A stretch of DNA of 64,000 nucleotides from Iris pallida (lineage: Eukaryota; Streptophyta; Magnoliopsida; Asparagales; Iridaceae). Where the stretch lies: positions 1 to 64,000 of the forward strand of contig JANAVB010016207.1 in the NCBI GenBank assembly GCA_029216955.1, written 5' to 3'. The notes under the pieces are model-generated. The model was given only the letters and a program-made list of their open reading frames with translations. It did not search any database and had not been told where the DNA came from. Shown in pieces: positions 22,567-34,745 of this stretch; position 1 is the stretch's first letter; each line of letters starts with the position of its first letter. A program made the position numbers and the translations under genes.

Positions 22567-25232
22567 TGTCACCCTCATTTCCCGTATTTCCTGTATTTCG
22601 TATGTATACTCGTATCTGTATTTTGGCATGTATTTTTATTTTTCTCAACTTGTAGAATTTTAGTATTTCTCGTATTTTAGGTTTTAGGCTTGGCTCGAAT
22701 TTAATTGGCTTGGAATCGGTTTGGTTTGGTTAATGTGTTGGAACACCATAGCCCTAAGCTCCACCCTCAAAAATACCACAACACCCTCATTATAACTCCA
22801 CCAACCTCTTATCTCTCTTCATAACCACCATTAATTTCTTCTTCTTTTTCTTCTTCCTCCATACAACTCCCCAACCCTTAGGCAAGTGCATCTTGCCACC
22901 ACATGAGAACCATATTTTCTTTGTCCATTTGCTAGACTAGGACATGGTGATCAACATTAGTTCTTGGCATTTTGTGATTTGGAGCCTCTATTGTTCTAGA
23001 TCTAGTTATTCCTATTTTTGGATTTTTGTATGTTTTGATCTATTTCGGTTGGAGTTTTGTGGGTTCTGATGTTTCTATGTGGAAGAGAGTTTAATTTCAC
23101 CCAAGTTGGAACTTTGGAAATCCGGATTTGGAGTTCGGATGACCAAGTTATGTTGTTTTGAAGTTTTGGGTTCTGCCATGGTGTTCTTACTGTTTGGAGA
23201 AGATAGTGAGCAGTGTGCAGAGCTTCTTAGCTCACGCACACTGAGCTACGCGCGCTCTTTAGCGCTGCATACACAACTTGAGTACGCTTCCTTTTGGAAG
23301 CGTGTCTCCTTGAGCGTGCGAGACTTTTCACGCACACTGCTCCTTCAGCGTGCGTGACTTGTCACGCACACTGCTCCTTCAGCGTGCGTGACTTTTCACG
23401 CACACTGCTCCCTGAGTGTGCGTTACTTTTCACCTACGCAGCTCTCTGAGCGTGCGTGACTTCTCACCTACGCAGCTCTCTGAGCGTGCGTGACTTTTCA
23501 CGTACGCAGCTCTTTCAGCATGCGTGACTTTTTATGTACGCAGCTCTTTCAGCGTGCGTGACTTTTCGTACGCTTCTCCCCTGACCCCTTGTTTAACCTA
23601 TTGACCTTTGGAGTTTTGGTCTTATTTCTTTAAGCTTGGCTCTTCTATACGTCCTGTTTATTGATATTTTATGAGATATTTTACGCCCATTTTATATCCT
23701 TACGCCTTTTGTCATAAACTTGATTTTACTTAACATGTTTGGAATGACTATTGTACATGGCTTGGTATGGCAAGGAACTAGCATAACACGACAGTGGCCC
23801 GTAGTGGAGCACTCCTGACAAGTATCCTGACATAATTTATCTTGATAACTTGATAGTGGCCCGTGGCGGCGCACTCCTGACTTGACATAACTTGATAACT
23901 TAACTTGACCTGTCTTGACACCGTGGGTGGTTCTTTTTTGCTTGCTTGTTAATCCACTCGTCCAGTCTTGCATCATGTCTAGGATGGGACTCCTGAGTAC
24001 CACGGTCAGGAGTACCTACTAAAATGGATTAAGGTTAATAACTAGAATAACACAGTAGTCATGAAGAGATGACACAGCTACGGGCAATCCCGTTACCTGG
24101 GCGCTCTTGGGATCTGTAGCCTGCCGTCGAGTAGGGCACATTTCCAGCACACCGTCGCGTGTTGCACCCTCTAAGTCACCTAAGGGTACATTTGTCCCCC
24201 GAGCGATGTACCCACCTGAATTCAACCCTAATCTTTCGTCCTGGAATAACCTGGATCGTCTGCAGGGCTTGTGGCTGTGGAACAATCTCACTGCATCTTG
24301 TTAGTAATTAGGCCTGTGATAACCCTAGTTAGTTAAAGTAGTAAGCCATAGGATCTGCTTGGCCGTGATTGATTGAATGATATTTAACCAGTTTAGCCCT
24401 GTCTTGATTCTGTACAAGATTGCTTCCTGTCTTGATTTCTTACATTATTATCTTGCCGATAAATGGTGGGAAACCAAGCTCTGTTCAGATGAAGGGTTAC
24501 AACCCCGGTCCTTGTTTGGTTTACGGGTTGAAACCTGGCTATCGAAATAGTTCCATGGTTATCTCGTCGTATATCATCCTGACCTATTTTCGTAATTTCA
24601 GTTTTAATATTAGATTTTCTGTGCTGATTGCTGGCTTTCGTTCTTATTTCGTGGCCCCCTTGTGGCACTTGCTCTTTCTGGGGTTGACCCAGCTGGTTTT
24701 GTGTGGCCAGATTTTGGAGCAGCTCCCGAGGATCTACCAAGCTTCCAGCCCAATGGTGAACACTAGACGGAACCCGGGCTAAGAGTGGGTTTTCCTTTTT
24801 GTCTTGCCCACTTTATTGTACAAATATTCTTTTGAGGCGTTTAGCCGACGAGCACCTGTTAGCTCGATGCACTTTTACTTACTATCTGCCTACGGGCTAT
24901 AAACATGATTGACAAATCCTAGGGTTGATCATGTATGACTAAACTCTTGCTAGTCCTAACATTTTGTAACGACTAGCTTCATGATCAGCTGAATATGTAA
25001 TATTTGGGACGCCTTATTATTGTTTATTTAATGATCATACATCTTGCGACTTTACTTACTTGTGGTGATTGAGACACTAGGCTTGTTCATGACCATAAGA
25101 GACTGTTGGCTTGTAGAAAACCCTCACATATCTAGACAACCGTGACCGTATATCGAGGTGGTTTCCATTTCAATATACGTAGCTGGCTATGTCTGCCCCC
25201 GCTCTCCAGTATTCTGGTTCTGGGGCGTGACA
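22567..25232 (+). repeat. 3' LTR of element C
   Basis: Matches 14790-17554 closely. The minisatellite has about 8 copies, and about 31 bp near 24500 are absent from the 5' LTR. Ends GGGGCGTGACA before AGTAT. No gene. Confidence 0.93.
23315..23580 (+). repeat. 34-bp hairpin minisatellite in C's 3' LTR, about 8 copies
   Basis: Same unit as 15534-15930 with different copy number and more substitutions (for example CGTGCGAGAC, TGTGCGTTAC). The two arrays sit at matching LTR positions and started identical at insertion. Confidence 0.9.
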
Positions 25233-25237
25233 AGTAT
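25233..25237. repeat. Target site duplication of element C, right copy (AGTAT)
   Basis: Pairs with 14785-14789. The codons that follow continue A's RT. Confidence 0.93.
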
Positions 25238-26110
25238 GAGTTCCTGGTGATGCCGTTCGGACTCACCAATGCCCCAGCAGTGTTTATGAACTTGATGAAT
25301 AAAGTTTTTCATAAGTATCTGGATAAGTTTGTCGTAGTTTTTATTGACGACATTTTGATCTATTCGAAGACCGAGGAGAAGCATGTGGATTATTCTGGAT
25401 ATTCTGCGAAAGAAGAAGCTGTACGGGAAACTCTCGAAAAGTGAGTTTTTTTAGGATAGAGTGGAGTTCCTAGGGCATGTGGTGACTGGAGAAGGGACTT
25501 CTGTGGATCTCAAGAAGATTGAAGCAGTGGAAGCATGGGGACCTCCCAAGTCGGTAGCAGAGATTCGTAGTTTCCTGGGTCTAGCAGGATACTATAGGAA
25601 GTTCGTAAAGGATTTTTACAGGATAGCGGAGCCTATGACGAAGCTTACGCGGAAGGATGAGGAGTTCTTCTGGAGCGATGCCTTCCAGTCAGCATTTGAA
25701 GAATTGAAGAGAAGACTCACGACAGTGCCAGTTTTAGCTTTGCCATCAGGATCGAGAGGATTCGTCATCTACAGCGATGCTTCAGGGAAAGGCTTGGGAT
25801 ATGTGCTTGAACAGAACAAGAGGGTCATTGCTTATGCTTCTAGACAGTTGAGGCCCCATGAGAAGAATTATCCCACACATGACTTAGAGCTTGCAGCAGT
25901 CATTTTTGCCTTGAAACTATAGAAGCACTATTTGTATGGGAAGAGAGTGGACATCTTCACGGACCACAAAAGCCTGAAGTATGTCTTTACTCAGAAGGAG
26001 CTGAATATGGGGCAGCGCAGATGGCTGGAACTGATGAAGGATTTTGACATTAATCTACAGTACCATCCTGGGAAGGCGAATGTGGTAGCAGATGCCCTTA
26101 GTCGATATCC
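25238..26110 (+). pseudogene. pol: Element A reverse transcriptase (C-terminal part) and RNase H
   Basis: Continues the RT interrupted at 14789: [18 protein letters not shown], active site FIDD in [17 protein letters not shown] (near 25340-25380), a frameshift near 25395, then one frame from 25461 ([34 protein letters not shown]). RNase [30 protein letters not shown] then TAG at 25920-25922 where Trp is expected, [17 protein letters not shown], and [10 protein letters not shown] near 26090. The catalytic residues of RT and RNase H are still present; the frameshift and stop make it dead. Confidence 0.9.
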
Positions 26111-27650
26111 TATTGCTATGTTACTCACTATGGACCATCATCTTCTAGAGGATCTTGAGAGTCTGGGGATTGAGATTGTTCTACCAGGAGCAAGAGGGCA
26201 GCTGATGCACATGCAGATACAGTCAGGACTGTTAGAGAAGATCAAGGAGGCCCAGTTTCTTGATGAGGGACTCCGATGTCTCAGAGGCCAGGCGGAGACA
26301 GGATTGCTCGACGACTTCACCATTGCGGAGGATAAATCTTTGAGGCACGGGAACCAGTTGTGTGTGCCCAAGGACTTGCGAAAGGAAGTGATGCAGGAGG
26401 CCCACCAATCACAGTATTCTATTCATCCTGGATCTACCAAGATGTACAAGAATTTGTAAGAGTATGTTTGGTGGTATGGGATGAAGAGAGAGGTTACCAG
26501 ATTTGTTTCCAGATGCCTTGTGTGACAGCAAGTCAAGGCGGAGTGCCAGAGACCAGTAGGATTACTCTAACCTTTAGCTATACCGAAATGGAAGTGGAAG
26601 CATATCACCATGGACTTCGTCTCTGGTTTACCGCGTACTTCCAGTGGCAAGAATGTTATTTGGGTTATCGTGGACAAACTGACGAAGTCTGCCCATTTTA
26701 TTCCGTTCAAGGTAGGGCTGTCGACCGAGAAGCTTGCAGACCTCTGCATGCGTCAGATCGTGAGGATTCACGGGGTGCCGGTGAGCATCATTTCAGACAA
26801 AGACAGTCGCTTCACATCATACTTCTGGAGGAGCCTACAGCTGAGCTTGGGGTCACAGTTGAAGTTCAGCACCGCCTATCATCCACAGACGGACGGGCAG
26901 TCCGAGAGGACCATTTAGACACTGGATGACATGCTGCGGGTTTGCGCACTTGACTTCGGCGGTTCGTGGGAGGATCATTTGCATCTGGTGGAGTTTGCCT
27001 ATAACAACAGTTATCAGGCTAGCATTAAGATGACCCCGTTCGAGGCACTATATGGGCAGAGATGTCGTACGCCTCTATCTTGGGACGACGTTGGCGAGAG
27101 AGCTTTGCTTGGGCCAGAGATGGTGGTAGACTCAGCTGAGAAAGTCAGACTGATCAGGGAGCGTCTCAGAGTTGCACAAAAATGGCAAAAGCACTAGACG
27201 AACAGCAACAGACGGCCACTTGAGTTCGCGGTTGGAGATAGAGTGTTTCTGAAGATCTCACCGACTAGGGGTGTCATTCGATTTGGCAGAGGTGGGAAGC
27301 TCAGTCCGAGGTACATCGGACCTTTCGACGTGACGGCACGGATTGGCGAGGTGGCATATCGACTAGCACTTCCAGCTAGCTTGGAGGGAGTGCACGATGT
27401 TTTCCACGTGTCCCAGCTTCGACGCAATATTCCAGATTTGAGCCATGTGGTGGACTATTCAGAGCTGGAGGTGGGTCCGAGCTTGACCTATGGGGAGCAG
27501 CTAATGGAGATCCTTGATAGTAGAGAGAAGCAGCTGCGAAATTAGGCTATTTTACTTGTCCGCGTCATGTGGAGACACCACTCTCCGAGAGAATTCACAT
27601 GGGAGCGCGAGGACGAGATGCGGGAGCGCTATCCCAGTTTGTTTGTTTGA
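26111..27650 (+). pseudogene. pol: Element A integrase and chromodomain
   Basis: Same frame as RNase H. Zinc finger [13 protein letters not shown], with a TAA at 26457, and RCLV followed by TGA where the second finger Cys should be (near 26523). Core: [36 protein letters not shown] followed by TAG at 26918 (Gln expected). Open segments reach 27197; a stop after QKWQKH and one at 27543 precede the chromodomain (VRVMWRHHSPREFTWERE, MRERYPSLFV). The final TGA at 27648-27650 is the natural end. At least six in-frame stops, few frameshifts. Confidence 0.9.
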
Positions 27651-27750
27651 GTTTACCTTGATATTAGAAATTTTAAATACAATAAAATGATTTGTGTTTA
27701 AACCTTCCTTGAGATTTTACTTGAGATTTGTTTTGATTGTTTCTCGAATT

Positions 27751-27783
27751 TCGAGGACGAAATTTTTTTTAGGAGGGGAGATT
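27751..27783 (+). other. Polypurine tract of A with conserved upstream block
   Basis: TCGAGGACGAAATT then AGGAGGGGAGATT, directly before TGTAACTCC of the 3' LTR. Confidence 0.87.
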
Positions 27784-30700
27784 TGTAACTCCACTTGCCG
27801 GTTTTGAGAAATAAAATTAATTTCTAATAAATAACAATTGTTATTCTTATTGAGTTTTAAATAATAAATTAGTTTAATTAATAAGTTTGGTGATTTATTT
27901 TGGAGGGAATTAAATTTAAACAGAAATTTCAAAATTTAAAAGTTTGTTGTAACAAACTTAGTGGTCCCCACTCCTTTTCAAATTTTCTAACTGATTTTTA
28001 CTTAATTTATGGAATAAATGAAAAGGGGGAGGGGGATTTTGTAAAAATTAATTTGGCGAAGGGGTCGATTTATAAATAATGAAAAGGGTAGGGATCATTC
28101 TGCATTTTATCCATTTGGTGGAGGGGGCAAAGTGCAAAATTGCACTTTCTATTTACTTAATGAATGAGAACAGAGAGTTTCTCATTCTCTCTCTCTTTTA
28201 TTCCAGAATTTATTTCACTGTGGTTTCCCCTTTCCCGAAGTCGACGACAGCAATGCCGATGACCTCGCCGTCGACGACGACGACCACGACGAGTTCGAAG
28301 ATGACGACAGTGGCGATTAGTTCCCCGATGATTGGCGTGTGAAGATCGAAGTCTCTCAATCTCCCTCTCTAGCAAGTTCGACTTTGACCTTCTCCCGATG
28401 GTGACGGAGACAAGGAAGAAGGTTCATTCAGATCTTGGCTTCCTCGGACGAACTTCCCAGGGATTCGTCGTTCTTGTTCGCTTCCGGTTTAGTAAGTATT
28501 TCGATTATAAGAAGATTTTTCATTCTTTTTCTGAAGCTCGCTCGTCCTTGATTTTCACGTTGTTTTCTTTTATTTGCAATCCTAGATCTGGAGCAATCCG
28601 GATAGATCGATTCTCTTCGTCGAAGGATTGTTCCTCTCGACCGAACTAGTGAGTTTCGACTCCTTGATTGAGTTGATCGAGCAATTTTGCATGTGTATTT
28701 GGACTTCTTATTGAAATGCCTCTGTTCTTGATTTGAGTAGGAATTTAGGGAGAATTACAAATCTGGATTGATCGAGTTGTGTGGAGTAGCAGATACTCTT
28801 TCAATTTTGAGCTGTAAGTATTGATCCGTAGTATTTTGATTTTCTTTCCGTCTCTGGGTCATGTGAATTCAAACATCCTTGATAGCTGGTTTAGATTTTG
28901 ATGCACTACTACCGTTTGATTCAATATTCCGCAGAAGCTTGATTTTCCTGTTCGAACTCAGGGACTTGTGTCGGATCTCACAGATCAGTCACTTGTTGAA
29001 TTCAACCCTCTTCTTTCAGGTATTAGCACTGTTTCTATTTTGTATGTGGTTTATTATTATAGCAGTAGTTGATTTGTTAATGTCAGCCAGGGGTCGGGGT
29101 CGGGACGAGTGAAGTATAATTCTGTCCATTTTGGGTGTATAGCAAGTTCGTGTCTACTGTGGGACAGATGCATGCGTAGTTTTGGCAGTAGGCTATCTGT
29201 AGAAGCTGGAGTAGTAAGGGTGTCGGCTAGTGTCCAGATCATGTCCGGATGGGTGGATGTTGCGACCAGACTATTTGATGTTTCAATCTCAGTTATTAGC
29301 AAAGTTTTGTGTTGTGTTCCCTCGTTTCTGTTTTTGAATTCTTAAGGTGTTAAATCTCTTTTAAATCCTTATTGGTGTGTGTTCAGTTAAGTATGGTTAT
29401 TATTTTCAGTAAGCTCCTGGATGGGACTATTCTATTCGATTGAATGTATAAGTGTATGGGAGTAGGAAGTTGATTCTTTAACTAGAAATTCTTTGATATC
29501 TGGGTAAATGAATGTATATTTTTGTCTGTTATAACTTGAGGCTGATTTGTCAAATAGGTTTTGAGCCCGATAGTTTCCACTTGGATGTTAAATCTGGCAG
29601 CTAAGACTCTATTCGAATACCTGGGTTATGTTGACTAGAGTTGTCTAATGAACTGATATTGCCATACAGTTTTGGAAGGGTTGCTTTCTAAGGCAGATAT
29701 CAATCTCTGCCCCTGCAGATGAGAATTCATGTTAGAATTTTTATCAATAAAACTTGAGTTTATATATATACATTATCTTGATGAAATTAAGGAACTTGGG
29801 AATGGGATTAGGAACTTAGCTCACTTTATATACTACAGTAATAGAGTCCATTCTTAAACAGATTTTCGAGTCCTCTGTTGTAATGACAGGTATCATTGTA
29901 GTTTAAGTTTTCTTTAGATTAACTTAAGGCTAGTGAGTATAGTTGTTCATTAGGTTTATTTTTCCAAAATAATGTTAGTTAAACTTTATATTTTAATTAT
30001 TAGTTGAATAATGGTTTTAAGAATAGTTGTAAGGGAGAATAATTACTGAGTAGTTAATATTTGGGTTTAACCAAATATTATAAATATATAACTATAAAAC
30101 ACCAATTTAGAGCTTGTTTAGTTATTAATCAACTTGTACTCAATAAACCAGGAGGATATCCAGCTTCTTCGATTACCAGTACTTTCCCGGAGCCAGGCAA
30201 GTACTTTTCTACGGTTTTGTGCATTTACATTCTTGTACTCCTTCTTGTGACACGTCATGGAATGATATCATGTACTCCTGTACTCCTGTACTCTTGCTCT
30301 TGTACTTATTAGTGTCGGGTAGAGAAATACACTAGCCATGTGACCAATCCCGGTTACTATATTCATGTGCCTAGCTTAGGCCTCGTATCGTGCACGCGGG
30401 CCCTAAGTCGTACCATATTCATGTACTCCTGTGTATGTTCTCACCCCAGTCGGTCACATGGACTAGATGTATTTTGATATTGTGCACTTATCATGTCTGG
30501 TACTTCAAGATTATAGTTTTATTCCTGTACATTACATTTCCTGTACTTTACATGTTCCTATACTTTACATTTCCTGTACTTTACATGTTCCTGTACTTTA
30601 CATTCATGTATTATATTTCATGTATTCATTTCTTGTACTATTTTCCTATACTTTCCTATTCATTCCTGTATATCTTTTTCATGTCCCCTATACTCATTTC

Positions 30701-31115
30701 ATACCATGTTCATGTTTCATTACCTAGAACTGTACTTAGCTCCGCTCCTGACTGGATAAGTTGCAGGTGAGATGGAGGCCATTTGTGACACCTTTTATGG
30801 GCGGGATGTTGCTATTCTTGCTGAGCCAGCTGGAGCTGTGTTGGACTTAGAGGCTATAGAAGCCTAGAGCTTTACCATTAGCATTTACATTTTACCTTGT
30901 ATTTGAGACTAGTAGACCCTATCTTTTATTTGCTGGAATGTAATAGAATTCTGAGACTTGTACTTTACTCTGGGTTGGGATACACTTATAGATGCTGTGA
31001 TTTCTTACTTGTTCATGATTATCTGTTTAGATTTCCCTAGTTTGGTATAGCATACTTTATCGTGTCCAACGACGAAGGCTTGGCGTGTCCGACTCGTGTC
31101 TGATTAATCGGGAGC
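27784..31115 (+). repeat. 3' LTR of element A, last bases missing
   Basis: Starts TGTAACTCC. A likely TATA box (TTTATAAATA) lies at 28069-28078. From about 29300 it matches window positions 1-1242. The match stops at CGGGAGC (31109-31115); the expected terminal GGTCGTGACA is replaced by unrelated LTR sequence. It holds about 537 bp (30058-30594) missing from the 5' LTR, including CTGTACTTTACAT-type short repeats. Short ORFs here look fortuitous. Confidence 0.88.
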
Positions 31116-33116
31116 CTGAGCTCAACCGAGCAACTCGAATTCGAGCTTTCCCCACGCTCGGGATTCCGATAATATAGGGATCGAGAGTTCTCGATAAACC
31201 CTAGCAAACTAAAACCCTAACACCGCCACCATCCTGCGCGCCTCTCCCACACGTGCGCGCGCGCCGCCGAGAGCCACTGCGGGCCGGCCGGCCGGCCAGG
31301 CGCGGGGATCCGCGCGGAACTGAACCGCACACAGCAGTGGTAGCAACCCCCGAACCCTACTTTGGAGCAACCGTGTGCAACGCTCGCCGAATCATTTCGA
31401 GATTTCCTTTCTCTGGTACGTTCACAACATATAGGACTCCAATCTCCTTCAATTATTTTGAATTTAGACGCACCATGTTGTCCGGTAAATCGACGCAAAG
31501 TCGAAGAAAAATTGCCCCGAAACAGGACATGGGAATGATCCAGGTACCCGTATTTGGGGACAGTTTCCCATCAACCGAGTAGAAATTTTAGAAAACAAAT
31601 TGAACAATCTCGTAGCCAACCTATAGGCCTACGAAACTCTTTTTGTAGTTCCTAATTTCATCAAGATTTTCAGAAAGATATCAATTGTTAAAAACTGAGA
31701 AAAATATGTTTTTCCAAAACTAAATTTAATGAAAAACACTCCGATACCACGTGCGTCCCTCCAAACCGGGCAACTTGGTCACGAACCGAAAGAATCGAAA
31801 GGTGTGTAACGGCTTCGTGGACGTGTGGGCTTTGACGGAATTCAAATTGGTCGCGTGTGCGCGACGAATTTGATGCATATCCGTCAAAATTTACTGTATC
31901 GGCCTCTGTACAAGTTTTCCAATTACATTTTGCACGTTAGTCAAATCGAGACAAAACTTACACAAGCAGGACAGTATCATTTTACTGGTCCTGTATGCCA
32001 AGTTTGATCCGATTTTGAGACAGTTGAATCGGAACACCGTTTTACGGGCCCCACGGTCCGACTCAACGGGCAATTTTGTGTACGGCCCGCCGGAATCCAA
32101 CTTTGGACATACGGTTGGGTTCGTATCGGAAAACCGGACCTGTTGATATATAGTTTGATGACTTTAGAGACTGTTGACTCTGGCACGCTTTTCGGTACAA
32201 AACGGGTCCAACGGCGGACACTGTTTTGACCCAAAATTACCGTTTTTCCTCTGTGTCTAGAATTGGGCTTAAGGACAGGCGATTCTAGCTAATTTGACTA
32301 TTCTGAGAACGTTGGTAATGTTTATTTCAGCATCTGGAGACTTTTGGCATGTGTTGACTTTAGTGACCTATCTGATGTGGTTGTACTATCGGTTTCTCCA
32401 GCTAAGGACCTCAGGCAAGTGCACTTTCTGATTGCTTTCGATTCATAGTAGTCTTTTTATTTCATGTCTATACATATATCTTGCTAATTGTTGACACGCC
32501 CGTCACACGGAGTAGTCGGAAGGGAAAATATCTTAGTAGACATGTGGACTACCCAGAAATATCTCCAAAATGTCTATTCTTGCCTGATAGCAGCTGCACA
32601 CGACACGTGCAGTGTGCCGGATTTATCCCCTAGCCGTTCACATATCGAAATGGATATTTCACACCACACAGGTTGTTGTCTTTTTTATTTTCCTTTTCTT
32701 CTCCACCATGCCATGTCATCAGTACTTTCCAGTTTTCATATCTCATATGTTATCTTCATGTCTTGTTAATTCTATTGTGTTTTCGCATTGTCGTCGGTTT
32801 GTGCACTTGTTCCATTCCTGACTGGAAATCAACATTTTTCAGGTTAGCTGTGGCTTCACTTAGCTTGGGAGATACGGGTGTACTTGCAGACAGAAACCTA
32901 GAAATAGATAGCAGTGTATCATTTTCACTAATTATAAAATCTTTTATTTTCTTTAATTATAAATGTTGTAACAAATTTAGAAATGTGAATGAGGAGCAAA
33001 TGTTACATTTTGAACATTTATTTCTTACGGACTTGACAGCGTTCTGCCGCCGACTCTGCGGCGTAGGCTGGCTTGGACACGTCTCGTATCCGAAAAAACG
33101 GATGCGGGTCGTGACA
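31116..33116 (+). repeat. Left-truncated LTR of another chromovirus (I)
   Basis: Ends GATGCGGGTCGTGACA, the same end type as A and B, and its last 60 bases parallel theirs (GGCTTGGACACGTCTCG against GGGCGTGTCCGACTCG). The left end is inside an LTR, at a leader-like AAACCCTAG-rich segment. There is no primer site after it and no matching 5-bp duplication (GAGCC left, GAGGA right), so it is a deleted 3' or solo LTR. No gene. Confidence 0.65.
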
Positions 33117-33311
33117 GAGGAGATAGTCAGAAAAGATGTTGAAGTTTATTAGCTTGCCGTCAGATACTGTGCAATTATAGAAGGAGTTGAACCACGCATC
33201 GGCGGCATCGCTGGATTTGAAGAGCTTCTGATCATATGAGCCATCGGGTAGGAGAGATGGTTTTAACGGGTTGTAGGAGAAGGAGGACTGAGGACGTTTT
33301 GCATGAGCCAT
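33117..33311 (-). pseudogene. Element E downstream ORF, N-terminal fragment
   Basis: Reads from ATG at 33311 leftward (MAHAKRPQSSFSYNPLKP...) and is cut by the junction at 33117. The segment SSDAADAWFNSF....INFNIFSDYL aligns by eye with SQEASDFWFTNF....INFTLFPDH of F's downstream ORF (near 61385-61475). It is therefore the start of the extra ORF that SIRE-like elements carry after pol. In F this ORF resembles the 'putative plant transposon protein' domain found in plant retroelements. Its role is unknown. Element D separates it from E's pol at 47771. Confidence 0.65.
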
Positions 33312-33664
33312 GTGGAAGGAATGGTGAGAGGAGTGCTAATGGAGAGGAATTTAAGAGAAGAGAGTGGACGGTTAGAGAAAAGAAAGAGTTGAGGGAGGTT
33401 TTTGGGAAGTATTTAAACATATGGGGAAGAGGAATAGGTGAGTTGGAAATAGTGAGGAGTGTTTAAGGGAGAGAATTTGAAAGAAGTGAAGGGATGGTTG
33501 GGAAGGAAGCGTTGAAAAAATTGATTTGATTAATGGGTGTAATTAATAAGGAGTAAAAAAGGTTGTATGGGAAGTACAAGTGATGGGATAGAATATGAAA
33601 GGATGGGATGGAAAAAGATATGGAGTTAATAAGAGGAATTTTAAAAAGATAGGATCGAAATTAA
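33312..33664 (-). mobile_element. Element E, region between pol and downstream ORF (left flank of D)
   Basis: Noncoding, purine-rich on the plus strand. It continues, across D, the 3' end of E's pol at 47771-47906, because D's ATTAA duplication lies at 33660-33664 and 47771-47775. No gene. Confidence 0.6.
33660..33664. repeat. Target site duplication of element D, left copy (ATTAA)
   Basis: ATTAA directly before TGTAGGAGCG; repeated at 47771-47775. Confidence 0.9.
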
Positions 33665-34743
33665 TGTAGGAGCGTAGAAAAATGTGTGCTTCATAGACTG
33701 AGTCAAAGAGATAGAGTATTCTACTCAAAATGATCTATTTTACGCCAAGGACAGACTAATCACTTTACGCCAAGGTCAAGCCAGTTGTTTTACGCCAGAG
33801 ATAACCACTTTACGATGGACAAAGCTGTCAAGTCATGCATTTAATGCAAAGACTGACATGAAGATTTACTGATAGCGTACAACACAGAATTCGAAGGGCT
33901 TTATTTTACACAGAGACTAATAGTATGTGGATTGAGCTATTTTACACTCACAATATGACTTCTTTTACGCATGGAGACTATATGAGTTTTTACGCTCAAA
34001 AGTTGACGTGTGCATAAAGTTTATTTGGGCTACTTTTTACGCTCAAGGCTATTTTTAGCCACTTTACGCGGGAAGTCCATGTCAGGGCTATTTTACGCCT
34101 AGTCTACTACTTTACGCTCAGAGTATATTTGGGTTGTTGTTTACACCCTATCCTTCCTGACTACTTTGGAACGTGGTTTGCTTACATGGCTTTCATACCA
34201 CACATCTCGAAGAACGTATATACGTGCATCCTATTCTTATTAAAATAATGGGACACGTGTCAACGTATGCAGAGGATGACTTCAGTCATGGATGGCAGTT
34301 ATTAGCGTAAAGACAGAACTTTTGTTGAGTTTTACGCACAGAAGGTCAAGTCTATAAATAGATTGATTTTTCTTAAAAGACATACAAGCACACAGACAGA
34401 GAGAGAGACAAGAAGAGGATACATAGAGATCAGAACCCAGAGATTTTGATTCTCCGGAGCATTCTTCTTCAACTTTTCTTCCAGAACAGAGTGAAGCAAA
34501 GCAGGAAAGCATTCGGCCTCACCATCAGTTCCCAAGTGCGTCGATACCTTTCTGGTGACTTAGTTCTTCCGGTTGTTCATCTTCTAGCAGTGATCTTCAT
34601 CATCATCGTATGGTCCAAGGAACAAAGTGATCGACTTCAGATCAGACTTCTATAGCAATACTTTCCAGAACAATTTGTACTATTTGTACTTTTTCTTGTT
34701 TTATTTTCAAAAGCCAATTTCAGGCCTTTTGTTAAGTGAAACA
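33665..34743 (+). repeat. 5' LTR of element D
   Basis: Carries about ten TTTACGC motifs (for example 33737-34110 and near 34330) and a TATA box CTATAAATAG at 34352-34361. The mRNA start should lie near 34390. Ends AAGTGAAACA at 34743. No gene. Confidence 0.92.
34352..34361 (+). promoter_or_regulatory. TATA box of D's LTR
   Basis: CTATAAATAG, a textbook plant TATA box, with the matching copy at 47376-47385 in the 3' LTR. Confidence 0.8.
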
Positions 34744-34745
34744 AA

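Larger units (their letters stand above)
14790..25232 (+). mobile_element. Element C: complete Tekay-like chromovirus, least decayed
   Basis: A 10.4 kb element with LTRs of 2765 and 2666 bp (TGTCACCC to GGGCGTGACA), a tRNA-Ile-type primer site, gag, protease, RT, RNase H, integrase, chromodomain and polypurine tract. AGTAT duplications flank it. The gag-pol frame is intact except for four stops (19195, 19966, 21156, 21334) and one single-base loss near 20248. It sits in A's RT and is younger than A. The LTR length difference comes mainly from a hairpin minisatellite and a 31-bp indel. Confidence 0.95.

Noticed and set aside
28079..29345. Short ORFs within A's 3' LTR (28079-28342, 28332-28649, 28879-29112)
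   Set aside because: No recognisable domain, composition follows the DNA, and no evidence of conservation.
30390..30770. 126-codon hydrophobic ORF in A's 3' LTR
   Set aside because: Comes from CTGTACTTTACAT-type repeats, and the 5' LTR lacks most of it.
31217..31582. Arg-rich ORFs on both strands in the GC-rich part of LTR I
   Set aside because: Overlapping frames of GC-rich leader sequence without a domain or conservation.
34282..34655. Short ORFs within D's LTRs on both strands
   Set aside because: Differ between the two LTR copies in start or frame, and none resembles a known protein.
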